From assembly GCA_024405875.1 (NCBI GenBank), contig JAKSOA010000008.1, positions 25,513 to 89,512 of the forward strand: 64,000 bases of DNA, written 5' to 3'. Source of the DNA: Paludibacteraceae bacterium. Lineage in GTDB: Bacteria; Bacteroidota; Bacteroidia; Bacteroidales; Paludibacteraceae. A program made the translations under genes and the position numbers. The notes under the pieces were generated by a model. The model was not told where the DNA came from. It saw nothing but the letters and a program-made list of their open reading frames with translations, and ran no database searches. Of this stretch, positions 26,425-35,802 are shown one piece after another (position 1 is the stretch's first letter; every line of letters starts with the position of its first letter).

Positions 26425-26451
26425 TTAACAATTAATAATTAACAATTAACA
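26424..26451 (+). repeat. Heptamer repeats before the susA-like gene
   Basis: Four seven-base units: ATTAACA, ATTAATA, ATTAACA, ATTAACA. They begin on the last base of the LacI gene stop and end nine bases before the next ATG. Confidence 0.85.
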
Positions 26452-26460
26452 TATACTTGT

Positions 26461-28320
26461 ATGCATAAACAGATACTACTGATAGTTACGTTATTGGCGT
26501 TTGCGACGGCTGGTGTCGCAGGAAACAAGTGTGCGGTAAGTAAGATTGAGCCTATAAGTTGGTGGGTTGGAATGAACAACCCTGAGTTACAACTTCAATG
26601 CTACGGGCAGGGAATTCAAAACGCCACAGTGGAGATTGATTACCCAGGTGTTACTGTCACCCGTACAGAAAAGGTGGAGAGCCCTAATTACCTGTTTATA
26701 TTTCTGAACATAGACCCTGCCACAAAGCCAGGCACATTTGACATAATATTCAAAGATGGGAAGAAGAAGATTGCTAAGTGCAAATATACTCTTAACGCAC
26801 GACGTGAGGGCAGCCGTAATCGTGGTAGTTTCACATCATCTGACGCCATCTATCTGCTTATGCCAGACCGTTTTGCAAACGGCAACTATGACAATGACAG
26901 CATTAAGGGCTACCTGCAGGGGGTTGACCGCAGTGATTTAGGCAAACGTCACGGAGGTGACATTCAGGGAATAATTGACCATCTTGACTACATAGCGGAT
27001 TTGGGTTGCACGGCACTTTGGCCCACCCCTATGTTTGACAACAATGATGACAACTACTCATACCACCACTACTCCGCCTGTGATTACTACAAAATAGACC
27101 CACGTTTAGGCACAAACGCTGATTACAAGAGGCTATCTGACAGTTGTCACGTAAAAGGTTTGAAACTAATAATTGACGTGGTTCCAAACCATTGCGGAAT
27201 ACGCCACTACTGGATGAGTGACCTGCCTACGCAGGATTGGATTCATCAATGGCCTACATACACAAGCTCTAACTACCGTATGACAGCCTGGACAGACCCG
27301 CACGCAGCCGACGCTGACCGTGAGGTTTTGGAGAAGGGTTGGTTCTCATACAGTATGCCTGACCTTAATCTTGAGAACCCTTTACTTTTCAACTACCTGA
27401 CAGAGGCGTACATTTGGTGGATTGAGTACGGCAATGTTGACGGAATAAGAGTTGACACCTACCCTTACAATAACATTAAGGTGGCAAGCAGGTTTATGAA
27501 GACATTTAGAGATGAGTACCCTAATATCTCCATCGTGGGAGAGTGCTGGGTAAAGTCTCCACTTGAGATAGCCTACTATCAATCAGGTAATAACAACAAG
27601 GACGGATTTGACTCCAACCTGCAGAGCGTTATGGATTTTGTGCTCAAAGACAAGATTCAGGAGGCTTTCAATGAGCGTGATGACTGGGATCACGGTATGG
27701 CAAAGTTCTACTCACACTACGCACAGGACTTCGCCTACCCTGACCAGAATATGATAATGAACTTTGTTGACAACCACGACATTGACCGTTTCTCAGGAGC
27801 TGTGCAGATGAACCCTGACAAATACAAGATGGGTCTCGCAATGCTCATTACCACACGTGGCTACCCACAGATTTATTCCGGCGATGAGATAATGCTTGAG
27901 GGCATACCTGGCAACTATGAAGGGTTCCGCTTTGATTTTCCAGGAGGCTGGAAAGAGGATAGCCGCAACGCATTCACAGAAGAGGGCAGAACCGGTATTG
28001 AGAATGATATTTTCAACTACACGAAAGCACTACTGAACTTCCGCAAGAACTCTACCGCACTTCAGAGTGGTAAGATGAAGCAGTTCATTCCAACATTTGA
28101 GGGTGTATATGTATTCTCACGCTATGACAAAAATGAGAGAATAATAGTGATATTCAATAACAATGTGAATTCTCAGTTTATGAGTTTTGACCGCTACAAG
28201 GAACTCTTTGAGGGTTCTGAGTCAGGCACAGACATAATAACGGGCAAGACAATATATTTTGACACAAAACTATCATTGCCTGCAAAATCAGCGACAATAA
28301 TAAAAGTAAAGGAGAAATGA
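26461..28320 (+). CDS. GH13 neopullulanase/cyclomaltodextrinase, SusA-like
   Basis: 619 residues with a signal peptide (cleavage near GVAGNK). An N-terminal beta-sandwich (25-115) of the cyclomaltodextrinase type is followed by the GH13 barrel. Catalytic residues are D332 (GIRVDTYPYN, nucleophile), E361 (VGECWV, acid/base) and D440 (VDNHD). GGDIQGIIDHLDYIADLG and DVVPNHCG are further conserved regions. It probably cuts imported malto-oligosaccharides in the periplasm. The stop lies inside a GGAGAAA heptamer array that leads into the MFS gene. It follows the LacI gene and may be read from the same promoter. Confidence 0.92.
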   Translation: MHKQILLIVTLLAFATAGVAGNKCAVSKIEPISWWVGMNNPELQLQCYGQGIQNATVEIDYPGVTVTRTEKVESPNYLFIFLNIDPATKPGTFDIIFKDGKKKIAKCKYTLNARREGSRNRGSFTSSDAIYLLMPDRFANGNYDNDSIKGYLQGVDRSDLGKRHGGDIQGIIDHLDYIADLGCTALWPTPMFDNNDDNYSYHHYSACDYYKIDPRLGTNADYKRLSDSCHVKGLKLIIDVVPNHCGIRHYWMSDLPTQDWIHQWPTYTSSNYRMTAWTDPHAADADREVLEKGWFSYSMPDLNLENPLLFNYLTEAYIWWIEYGNVDGIRVDTYPYNNIKVASRFMKTFRDEYPNISIVGECWVKSPLEIAYYQSGNNNKDGFDSNLQSVMDFVLKDKIQEAFNERDDWDHGMAKFYSHYAQDFAYPDQNMIMNFVDNHDIDRFSGAVQMNPDKYKMGLAMLITTRGYPQIYSGDEIMLEGIPGNYEGFRFDFPGGWKEDSRNAFTEEGRTGIENDIFNYTKALLNFRKNSTALQSGKMKQFIPTFEGVYVFSRYDKNERIIVIFNNNVNSQFMSFDRYKELFEGSESGTDIITGKTIYFDTKLSLPAKSATIIKVKEK

Positions 28321-28338
28321 GAAAGGAGAAAGGAGAAA
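28311..28338 (+). repeat. Heptamer repeats supplying the MFS gene ribosome binding site
   Basis: Four units: GGAGAAA, TGAGAAA, GGAGAAA, GGAGAAA. The second contains the TGA stop of the GH13 gene. The last ends two bases before the MFS ATG at 28341, so the repeat itself provides a GGAG Shine-Dalgarno sequence. Confidence 0.85.
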
Positions 28339-28340
28339 TT

Positions 28341-29672
28341 ATGGAGAAAAAACAATCTTTTGCGAAACTGTTTAATATAAGTTTCGGTTTTTTTGGAGTT
28401 CAAATAGCGTACGCATTACAAAGCGCTAACATAAGCCGTATCTTCGCAACACTTGGAGCAGACCCGCACACACTGAGTTTCTTTTGGATTCTGCCACCAC
28501 TTATGGGAATGATAGTACAGCCACTTGTAGGTAAATATTCAGACAAGACTTGGTGCAGAATAGGCAGACGCAAGCCATATCTGCTTGTCGGCGCTCTGAT
28601 TGCCGTTGCCGTAATGGTTCTTCTGCCAAACGCAGGAGACTTCACCTTTACACAAAGTCTGTTCCTTGGACTGAATGCCGCTATGTGGTTCGGACTATTC
28701 TCCCTTATGTTCCTTGATACCTCAATCAACATAGCAATGCAACCATTTAAGATGATGGTTGGTGATATGGTAAGCAATGAGCAAAAAGGTCTTGCCTACT
28801 CCATTCAATCATTCCTTTGCAACGCAGGTTCACTCTGCGGTTACCTGTTCCCCATATTCTTCACCTGGATTGGAATTGCCAACGAGGCACCTGAGGGCGT
28901 TATCCCCGATTCTGTGAAATGGAGTTTTTATATTGGAGCGGCAATACTCATTCTGTGTGTTCTATACACATTCGCCACAGTCAAGGAACTTAACCCTGAT
29001 GAGTACGCTGAATTCCACGGAATTGCAGAGAAGAGCAATGATGATGAGAAGAATGACCCTGGCTTCTTTAACCTGCTCAAAACAGCACCATCAACATTCT
29101 GGACAATCGGATTGGTTCAGTTCTTCTGCTGGGCGGCGTTTATGTATATGTGGACATACTCAAACGGTGCAATAGCGTCACTCTGCTTTAATTGGGTTGA
29201 GGCCGACGGAACAAAAGCCGCCGCATTCCAAAATGCAGGAAACTGGGTTGGAGTTGTATTCGCAGTTCAGGCAGTAGGTTCTCTCTTATGGGCGGCGTTG
29301 CTTCCTGTATTAGAGAATAAATTCGGAAACAAGTGGGCATACGCAATAAGCCTCATTGTGGGCGCTGTAGGATTCATATCCATATTCTATATACACAACC
29401 AATATATTCTATGGATTAGTTACGCTCTAATAGGCGCTACTTGGGCGGCTATGCTTGCAATACCTTTCACCATATTGACAAACTCCCTGAAAGGAGACAA
29501 TATGGGCTATTACCTCGGACTATTCAACTGTACAATATGTCTCCCACAAATTGTGGCGGCACTATGCGGCGGATTCATTCTTCAAATTGTCGGCACACAA
29601 GCCGCAATGCTGATTGTAGCGGGAGTCCTGTTATTACTTGGTGCCATAAGCGTTAAATTCATTAAAGAATAA
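28341..29672 (+). CDS. MFS sugar transporter, SLC45/GPH-like (maltose or malto-oligosaccharide)
   Basis: 443 residues from the ATG at 28341, with twelve hydrophobic segments. The first loop carries GKYSDKTWCRIGRRKPYLLVG, the DxxxxRxGRRxP signature of the SLC45-like sugar-proton symporters found in Bacteroidetes maltodextrin loci. A second motif is TSINIAMQPFKMMVGDMV. It is expected to carry maltose or short maltodextrins from periplasm to cytoplasm. An earlier in-frame ATG at 28317 is less likely, because it would add MRKEKGEI translated from the repeat and lose the repeat-encoded ribosome binding site. Confidence 0.9.
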   Translation: MEKKQSFAKLFNISFGFFGVQIAYALQSANISRIFATLGADPHTLSFFWILPPLMGMIVQPLVGKYSDKTWCRIGRRKPYLLVGALIAVAVMVLLPNAGDFTFTQSLFLGLNAAMWFGLFSLMFLDTSINIAMQPFKMMVGDMVSNEQKGLAYSIQSFLCNAGSLCGYLFPIFFTWIGIANEAPEGVIPDSVKWSFYIGAAILILCVLYTFATVKELNPDEYAEFHGIAEKSNDDEKNDPGFFNLLKTAPSTFWTIGLVQFFCWAAFMYMWTYSNGAIASLCFNWVEADGTKAAAFQNAGNWVGVVFAVQAVGSLLWAALLPVLENKFGNKWAYAISLIVGAVGFISIFYIHNQYILWISYALIGATWAAMLAIPFTILTNSLKGDNMGYYLGLFNCTICLPQIVAALCGGFILQIVGTQAAMLIVAGVLLLLGAISVKFIKE

Positions 29673-29687
29673 ATATCAACTATCCCA

Positions 29688-32078
29688 ATGAAAAACAAAC
29701 TGTCATTATCTCTATGTGTGTTAATAGCAGCAACCATCTGCGGATGCAAAAGGTACACACTTAACCTACCTGTTGAATCATCAATCAATGTAGGGCTAAA
29801 TTCATTTATAACCTTAGACGCAGGGAGGAACACATTCTTTACAAAAGACTATATACTTGAGCCAGAGAAAGTTGACTCAATAACAGTTGATAACAAAATG
29901 CTCATAGCCAGATTGAGTGATGATAAAAGCACATTCTCAATCATAGCAGGTAAGATGAAACCCCTGCAAAATGTGGCTCTATGGGTAAATGGCGTTCCAT
30001 ACAGCATCTTATGCAAGCGTAATGATGAGGTGGAATTCACATTCCGCTACAATCCGGGCGACAAACGCTGGAACAGGGTTCAACTTGCCGGGCAGATGAA
30101 TGATTGGGTGCCATCATTGCATCCTGATTTGACATTGAACAGTGACAGTATGTATGAAGTCACATTCCGAATCTCTCCGGGAACCTATCTCTACCAACTT
30201 GTACGTGACGGAGATTGGAACCACGATGAGACCAATCCTGAGAAAGTTGACAACGGTTCAGGCAAATTCAACTCAATCCTACACGTTAACGGAACACAAG
30301 CCAAGGCGCCTGTGCTATTGTCTGACAAAACAATGTTGGGCAAATTCAAAATCAGCACTTGCAATGAAGTTGAACAACTCTACGCATACTGGGAGAATTA
30401 CAAACTGCCTGCACAATTCATAACCAAACGAGACGGATATATCTATATCCACACCCCAAAAGAGGCTAAAAAGATACAACGCTCATATATCAGAGTCATC
30501 GCCGCAAATAAATATGGCATATCAAATGACATTCTAATACCATTGGAGTATGGTAAAGTGGTCACAGACCCTAAACAAATAACCCGTCAGGACAAGCATA
30601 GCCAGATTCTCTATTCACTTATGGTTGACCGCTTCCATAACGGCAACAAAGAGAATGACCACCCTATGAACCGCCCTGACGTCAATCCTAAAGTTGATTA
30701 CTTTGGAGGCGACATAGCGGGTATTACGGAGAAGATTGAGTCTGACTACTTCACAAAACTTGGAATAACAACCATCTGGCTCTCCCCTATTGTTCAGAAT
30801 CCTCTTGAGCCATATTCAGGTATAGAGTATCCTGTTAAGACAAAGTTCGCCGGCTATCACGGATATTGGCCTATATCATCAAGTAAGATTGATTTTAGAT
30901 TTGGAACAGATGAGGAGATGAAGAGGTTGGTTGAGTTGGCTCACGCAAAAGGCATCAATGTTATTCTTGACTATGTCGCCAACCACGTTCACGAGGAACA
31001 CCCTATGTTCAAAAATGACCCGACTATATGCACACCGCTCATTTTACCTGACGGTACTAAGAACCTTGAGCGTTGGAATGATTACAGACTCTCAACCTGG
31101 TTTGACGAGTTCCTGCCCACAATTGACTACTCAAGAGAGGAGATTGTGCAATCTATGACAGACTCCGCTGTCGCCTGGATTACAAAATTTGACCTTGACG
31201 GTTTCCGCCACGATGCCTGCAAACACGTTCAGGAGAACTTCTGGCGCACACTCACATACAAGATTAAGAAAGAGGTTGAGTGGCCTCAGCATAAGAACAT
31301 TTATCAGATTGGTGAGTCATACGGAAGCCCTAAACTTATAAGCAGTTACGTTAATTCAGGAATGCTTAACGGACAGTTTGACTTTAATGTGTCAGATGAT
31401 GCCGCTAATGTCTTTGCAACCGACGGACAAAGCCTGACACGTATAAGCAACACACTTAATATGAGTTTGAAGGTTTATGGGAACCACAGCCTTATGGGAT
31501 ATATTTCAGGAAACCACGACCGCGCCCGTTTTGCCAGCATAGCGTCAGGTGATGTCCCCAATAAAGACGAGAAAATATTAGGTTGGCTTAAAGATGTACA
31601 AGTATCAGACTCCACCGCCTATGACAAACTTCTCCAACTCAACGCATTTAACCTGACAATACCAGGTGTGCCTGTAATTTATTACGGAGATGAAATAGGC
31701 GATGCCGGAGCCAATGACCCTGACTGCCGCCGTATGATGAGGTTTGATGACCAACTTTCAAGACAAGAGAAAGAACTTCTTGAAGATGTGTCAGATTTAG
31801 CCAAACTCAGAAGAAAGAGTATGGCACTTATGTATGGTGATTTTATTGAATTAAGACTGGATGAGACCACTTGGGCGTACGCAAGAAATTACTTCGGAGA
31901 CGTTGTCATCACAGTATTTAACAAGAACAGAGAAGAGAAAGAGATTGAGGTGCTGCTTCCAAAAATGATGGAAGAAAAGAAATTCAAATCTCTATTCGGA
32001 AATCACGTCACCACAAATGACAATGTTCTGAAAGTGACAGTGCCTGAGAACGGAGTGGAGGTACTGCTTTTGAAATAG
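29688..32078 (+). CDS. GH13 alpha-amylase lipoprotein, SusG-like
   Basis: 796 residues. The signal peptide ends in TICGC (C20), suggesting surface display. After a beta domain (about 25-110), a CBM48/Ig-like module (115-200; NRVQLAGQMNDWVPSLHPD, GTYLYQLVRDGDWNHD) resembles starch-binding modules of glycogen-active enzymes. The catalytic GH13 barrel (300-720) has D509 (GFRHDACKH), E543 (IGESYG) and D611 (SGNHDRA). The C-terminal beta domain ends in ENGVEVLLLK. It probably cuts starch or glycogen outside the cell and feeds SusC/D. It lies 15 bases after the MFS gene, in the same operon, and ends with TAG. Confidence 0.9.
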   Translation: MKNKLSLSLCVLIAATICGCKRYTLNLPVESSINVGLNSFITLDAGRNTFFTKDYILEPEKVDSITVDNKMLIARLSDDKSTFSIIAGKMKPLQNVALWVNGVPYSILCKRNDEVEFTFRYNPGDKRWNRVQLAGQMNDWVPSLHPDLTLNSDSMYEVTFRISPGTYLYQLVRDGDWNHDETNPEKVDNGSGKFNSILHVNGTQAKAPVLLSDKTMLGKFKISTCNEVEQLYAYWENYKLPAQFITKRDGYIYIHTPKEAKKIQRSYIRVIAANKYGISNDILIPLEYGKVVTDPKQITRQDKHSQILYSLMVDRFHNGNKENDHPMNRPDVNPKVDYFGGDIAGITEKIESDYFTKLGITTIWLSPIVQNPLEPYSGIEYPVKTKFAGYHGYWPISSSKIDFRFGTDEEMKRLVELAHAKGINVILDYVANHVHEEHPMFKNDPTICTPLILPDGTKNLERWNDYRLSTWFDEFLPTIDYSREEIVQSMTDSAVAWITKFDLDGFRHDACKHVQENFWRTLTYKIKKEVEWPQHKNIYQIGESYGSPKLISSYVNSGMLNGQFDFNVSDDAANVFATDGQSLTRISNTLNMSLKVYGNHSLMGYISGNHDRARFASIASGDVPNKDEKILGWLKDVQVSDSTAYDKLLQLNAFNLTIPGVPVIYYGDEIGDAGANDPDCRRMMRFDDQLSRQEKELLEDVSDLAKLRRKSMALMYGDFIELRLDETTWAYARNYFGDVVITVFNKNREEKEIEVLLPKMMEEKKFKSLFGNHVTTNDNVLKVTVPENGVEVLLLK

Positions 32079-32086
32079 GTAATTCC

Positions 32087-34426
32087 TCATCTGATAATAA
32101 GGACTTTAGCCGCAGTACTGCGGCTATTGTTTTCTTGAGTATTCATTAAGTGGAAGAAATACACACCTCCGCTAACATTATCACCCTGGAAATTCTTTCC
32201 GTTCCAAATGAAAGTACCACCTACCGAAACACCGGAATATACAAGATAGCCACTGGCATTGACAACTCTCACCTCAGTTTTATCCTCCAAGCCAGTAACC
32301 GTAATCAAACCGTTGTAATCCGGGTTCACCGGATTTGGGAACACCTTTATTTTCTTTTCACTTAACTCCTTCTCTGGATTTGTGACACCGTCTCTGTACT
32401 CAACAATACCATCGGCGGTACCAATAAATACAGAGCCATTCGCTGGATTAATAGCGATTGACGTGATTTCATTTGATGGGAGCGGACTGTTTTCAACTGT
32501 AAAATGAGCAATGCTTGTCAATCCATCGGCAGATATCAGATATAGACCTGCGTTTTCCGTACCAATCCACTTCCTGTTTCCGCCATCTACCGCAATAGAC
32601 TTGACGGATATGCCACTCAGCAGATAATCAGCCAAACCTGAACCGTCATTTCTTGGAATCTTTATCCTTGTAACTCTGTATGAGGAGTTAAACACATCAC
32701 CTACATTCTGAAACAAAATAGGACCTTCATTTGTACCTACCCACACAGTACCATCACCATCCTCTGCCATATCATAAACAAATGACGGAGTTATAGAGTT
32801 ACCATCCGTATCTGTGAATGAGCTGAAAAATTTACTAGACTTGTCGGATTTTACTATCAAACCTGGTTTATATCTTGCCGAGCGAACCCATTTCTGCTTG
32901 TTTGTATGAATCAGTATCTGCTGGGCGGTAGCGAATGTAGATGCGGAAGTGTAACCCGAAGCCTCGTGCCAAACATTATCAGAGGTCATATAAACAACAA
33001 CCTTTTCATTAGCGTTAGTTGAACTTCTGGAGCAAATTGCCCACAATGTACCATCTTCATCAAATACCAATCCATCTACTCTTGTATAGTGTAATAGGCC
33101 TGGCTCCAATATACTTGAAACCGGTTTTAGGACACCACCGGTAGAGTAATAGTTATGCAGTTTAACAGCCTTGCCGTCAATAAATTCATATATACCCTCA
33201 CCCCAAGTAGCCGCGAACCATCTGTTAGGATTGTTAGGGTCAACAGCAATAGAGACAACATCCATAAACCAACCATCGGGGGAGATGTCAGCCACACCGG
33301 TCTCTTTTGCCGTATATGAAACCCATTGTTCATTCTCAAAGAACATAATGGCACCATCTATATGTTTTCTGTCAATCCAAGCACCACCAGGAGCAACTAC
33401 AATTCTTCCCTTATCACAATATATTCTCTGTGAAGAACCCAAAACCGGGCCATCTACAACAACAGAATGTAACAACCCCTCGTCTAATGATATATAACCT
33501 AATCCACTGGTTTCCTGTGCAAGCCAGAAAGTATTATCTACAATAACAGCATCCTTACAGCCAAAAATGTATGGACCCGTTTCCCGCCACGATTGGTCAA
33601 TAACATATTTCTCCGCGCCGCAAGATACGGTCAGTATATTATTTGAAAGGTGAATGAATGAGTATCCTTGAATGGATTTCTTAAACAGAACCTTCCACTC
33701 TCCGTCAGAGTATTCCCAAATGTCTCCATCTACCTCACATAGAATAAATCTACCATTATAAAACACAAGTTCGGAATACATCTTTGACACATCAGGAAGA
33801 GAAAGAACCTCAGCAGACCAATTCTTATAGTCCAACAGATTCTTTCCACTAACAGGAGCGACCTTTATAACACCATCCATCAATGCATATAGATTTTTTC
33901 CATCAGATGTGACGGAATAGACTGGTTTCATTTGAGCCTTATCGCCTATTATGTACGTATCCTTAACCTCATATTTATTCAGATTCAACACCACAACGCC
34001 AAAATTAGTGCTTATATAAGCGTTTGATTTATAAAAACTTACACTATTAATACTCTTGTCAACCGCAAGAGTTTTGTTCTTGATGTCAGGAACGCTGATT
34101 ATATCTCCATCTCCTGTCACAATATCAATATTGGCGTTTTTATATGCTACAACAAGAGAGGCGCTCTGCCAATCATACTTTATACAGTTTACAGAATTAT
34201 CACTAAAGCCGTTAATCTTTGAATATTTGGTTATTACCTTATCAATCTTATTACAAGAAAAGAGATGACCGTCAGCCAAGGCAAAAATCTGAGTGGGGGT
34301 CTCTTCCACCATTGTAACATTACGGTATGAGAGATGGGAACGCCAAGTACCCACTGGAATATCAGCAAAGAGAGGTAATGATACTGTAAGCGTGACAAGT
34401 GATAATAATATAACCTTAATATTCAT
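32087..34426 (-). CDS. porZ: Type IX secretion system attachment-complex protein PorZ
   Basis: 779 residues from the ATG at 34426, with a signal peptide (to PLFADIP). The mature N-terminus VGTWRSHLSYRNVTMVEETP is typical of PorZ. Two beta-propeller domains follow (two-component-regulator-like blades such as GTVWVGTNEGPILF, RKWIGTENAGLYLIS, GSVFIGTADGIVEY). The C-terminal 80 residues are a type A T9SS sorting domain (KIKVFPNPVNPDYNGLITV ... VSGGVYFFHLM ... KVLIIR). PorZ is a surface component that helps PorU attach cargo to anionic lipopolysaccharide. It shows that the cell has a T9SS. The start is placed after a small overlap region with rdgB. No other gene in this window carries a clear T9SS sorting domain. 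Confidence 0.88.
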   Translation of the reverse strand: MNIKVILLSLVTLTVSLPLFADIPVGTWRSHLSYRNVTMVEETPTQIFALADGHLFSCNKIDKVITKYSKINGFSDNSVNCIKYDWQSASLVVAYKNANIDIVTGDGDIISVPDIKNKTLAVDKSINSVSFYKSNAYISTNFGVVVLNLNKYEVKDTYIIGDKAQMKPVYSVTSDGKNLYALMDGVIKVAPVSGKNLLDYKNWSAEVLSLPDVSKMYSELVFYNGRFILCEVDGDIWEYSDGEWKVLFKKSIQGYSFIHLSNNILTVSCGAEKYVIDQSWRETGPYIFGCKDAVIVDNTFWLAQETSGLGYISLDEGLLHSVVVDGPVLGSSQRIYCDKGRIVVAPGGAWIDRKHIDGAIMFFENEQWVSYTAKETGVADISPDGWFMDVVSIAVDPNNPNRWFAATWGEGIYEFIDGKAVKLHNYYSTGGVLKPVSSILEPGLLHYTRVDGLVFDEDGTLWAICSRSSTNANEKVVVYMTSDNVWHEASGYTSASTFATAQQILIHTNKQKWVRSARYKPGLIVKSDKSSKFFSSFTDTDGNSITPSFVYDMAEDGDGTVWVGTNEGPILFQNVGDVFNSSYRVTRIKIPRNDGSGLADYLLSGISVKSIAVDGGNRKWIGTENAGLYLISADGLTSIAHFTVENSPLPSNEITSIAINPANGSVFIGTADGIVEYRDGVTNPEKELSEKKIKVFPNPVNPDYNGLITVTGLEDKTEVRVVNASGYLVYSGVSVGGTFIWNGKNFQGDNVSGGVYFFHLMNTQENNSRSTAAKVLIIR

Positions 34427-34433
34427 AATATTT

Positions 34434-35021
34434 TCATTTTTCTCCATTCAGGAACTCTATGAACTTGCTCATAGCCCTACCCCTATGGCTTATACTATTC
34501 TTTTCAGCCAAAGGAATTTGAGCAAAAGTCTTATCATATCCGTTGGGCATAAATATAGGGTCATACCCGAAACCCTCCGCTCCTTTAGAGCGCTCATTTG
34601 TTATGGAACCCTCCACAACCCCCTCAAAATAGTGTACGGAACCTGAACCATCAATATACGCTATTACTGTACGGAAACGTGCCGCCCGGTTCTCCTTACC
34701 CTCCATATTTCTCAGAAGCAAATCAATATTCGCCTCAGAAGACTTCTCTTCACCGGCATATCTTGCGGTATGAATGCCAGGAGCACCGCCAAGTACGTCC
34801 ACCTCCAAACCCGTATCATCCGCAAAGCAAGCGCTACCCGTTTTATCATAGACATATCTTGCCTTGCAAAGTGCGTTACCCTCCAGAGTGTCAGCGTTTT
34901 CAGGGATATCTTCCGTAATTCCTACGTCTTTTAGACAGCGAAGTGCAAAACCTTCTCCAAGAAAGTCCTGCACTTCATCAGCCTTATGTCTGTTCCCCGT
35001 TGCAAATATAAGCGTTTGCAT
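34434..35021 (-). CDS. rdgB: XTP/dITP pyrophosphatase (RdgB/HAM1)
   Basis: 195 residues from the ATG at 35021. The opening TLIFATGNRHKADEVQDFL, the ADDTGLEVDVLGGAPGIHTARYAGE block and the end EGFGYDPIFMP ... ISHRGRAMSKF are diagnostic of the family. It hydrolyses non-canonical purine nucleoside triphosphates (XTP, ITP, dITP) to keep them out of nucleic acids. An in-frame extension to 35087 would add a basic, atypical N-terminus overlapping tpiA, and is rejected. It lies between tpiA and porZ in one operon. Confidence 0.95.
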   Translation of the reverse strand: MQTLIFATGNRHKADEVQDFLGEGFALRCLKDVGITEDIPENADTLEGNALCKARYVYDKTGSACFADDTGLEVDVLGGAPGIHTARYAGEEKSSEANIDLLLRNMEGKENRAARFRTVIAYIDGSGSVHYFEGVVEGSITNERSKGAEGFGYDPIFMPNGYDKTFAQIPLAEKNSISHRGRAMSKFIEFLNGEK

Positions 35022-35034
35022 AGGTTGGGGAATC

Positions 35035-35790
35035 TTAGAATGCGTCAATAATACCCTTGAAATCAGGAGCCTTAAGTGAAGCGCCACCTATAAGGCCACC
35101 ATCTACATCAGGTTTGCTGAACAACTCCTTTGCATTGCTTGCCTTGCAACTTCCGCCATAGAGAATTGTTGTGTTCTCAGCAACCTCTTTGCCATACTTT
35201 GCGGCAATCAGGCTACGGATATATGCGTGAATCTCCTCCGCTTGGTCAGATGTTGCTGTAAGACCTGTGCCAATAGCCCATACCGGCTCGTAAGCAAGTA
35301 CAATCTTAGAGAAATCCTCTGCGGAAAGGTTGAACACAGAGCCCTCAAGTTGAGCCTTTACAACCTCATTCTGCTTACCAGCCTCACGCTCCTCTTTAAG
35401 TTCTCCTATACAGAAGATTGGTTTGAGTCCGTTAGCAAGTGCAAGAAGCACCTTCTCCTTTAGAATCTCGTATGTCTCGTGATAATATTGGCGACGCTCA
35501 GAGTGACCAAGTATGCAGTACTCAGCACCTGTAGATTTAACCATTGCGGCGGAAACCTCACCTGTATATGCGCCAGACTCCTTATCAGCGCAGTTCTCTG
35601 CAGATAGTTTTATGACACTACCCTTTATAACCTCAGCCACTGTTGCCAGATGGATGAATGGTGTGCCTATGATTACCTCACAGTTAGGTTTCTGACCTTT
35701 CAGAATCTCTTTTAGTTCTGTAGCAAGCGCTACACCTTCTTGCAGGGTCTTGTTCATTTTCCAGTTGCCTGCCACGATGTTCTTTCTCAT
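35035..35790 (-). CDS. tpiA: Triosephosphate isomerase
   Basis: 251 residues, the usual length. NWKMN (active-site lysine), the catalytic histidine in [10 protein letters not shown], the glutamate in [11 protein letters not shown] and the phosphate-binding YGGS and GGASL loops are all present. It interconverts dihydroxyacetone phosphate and glyceraldehyde 3-phosphate in glycolysis. It is transcribed with rdgB and porZ and follows the DoxX-type gene by twelve bases. Confidence 0.98.
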   Translation of the reverse strand: MRKNIVAGNWKMNKTLQEGVALATELKEILKGQKPNCEVIIGTPFIHLATVAEVIKGSVIKLSAENCADKESGAYTGEVSAAMVKSTGAEYCILGHSERRQYYHETYEILKEKVLLALANGLKPIFCIGELKEEREAGKQNEVVKAQLEGSVFNLSAEDFSKIVLAYEPVWAIGTGLTATSDQAEEIHAYIRSLIAAKYGKEVAENTTILYGGSCKASNAKELFSKPDVDGGLIGGASLKAPDFKGIIDAF

Positions 35791-35802
35791 TGTCTTTAAA
35801 AA

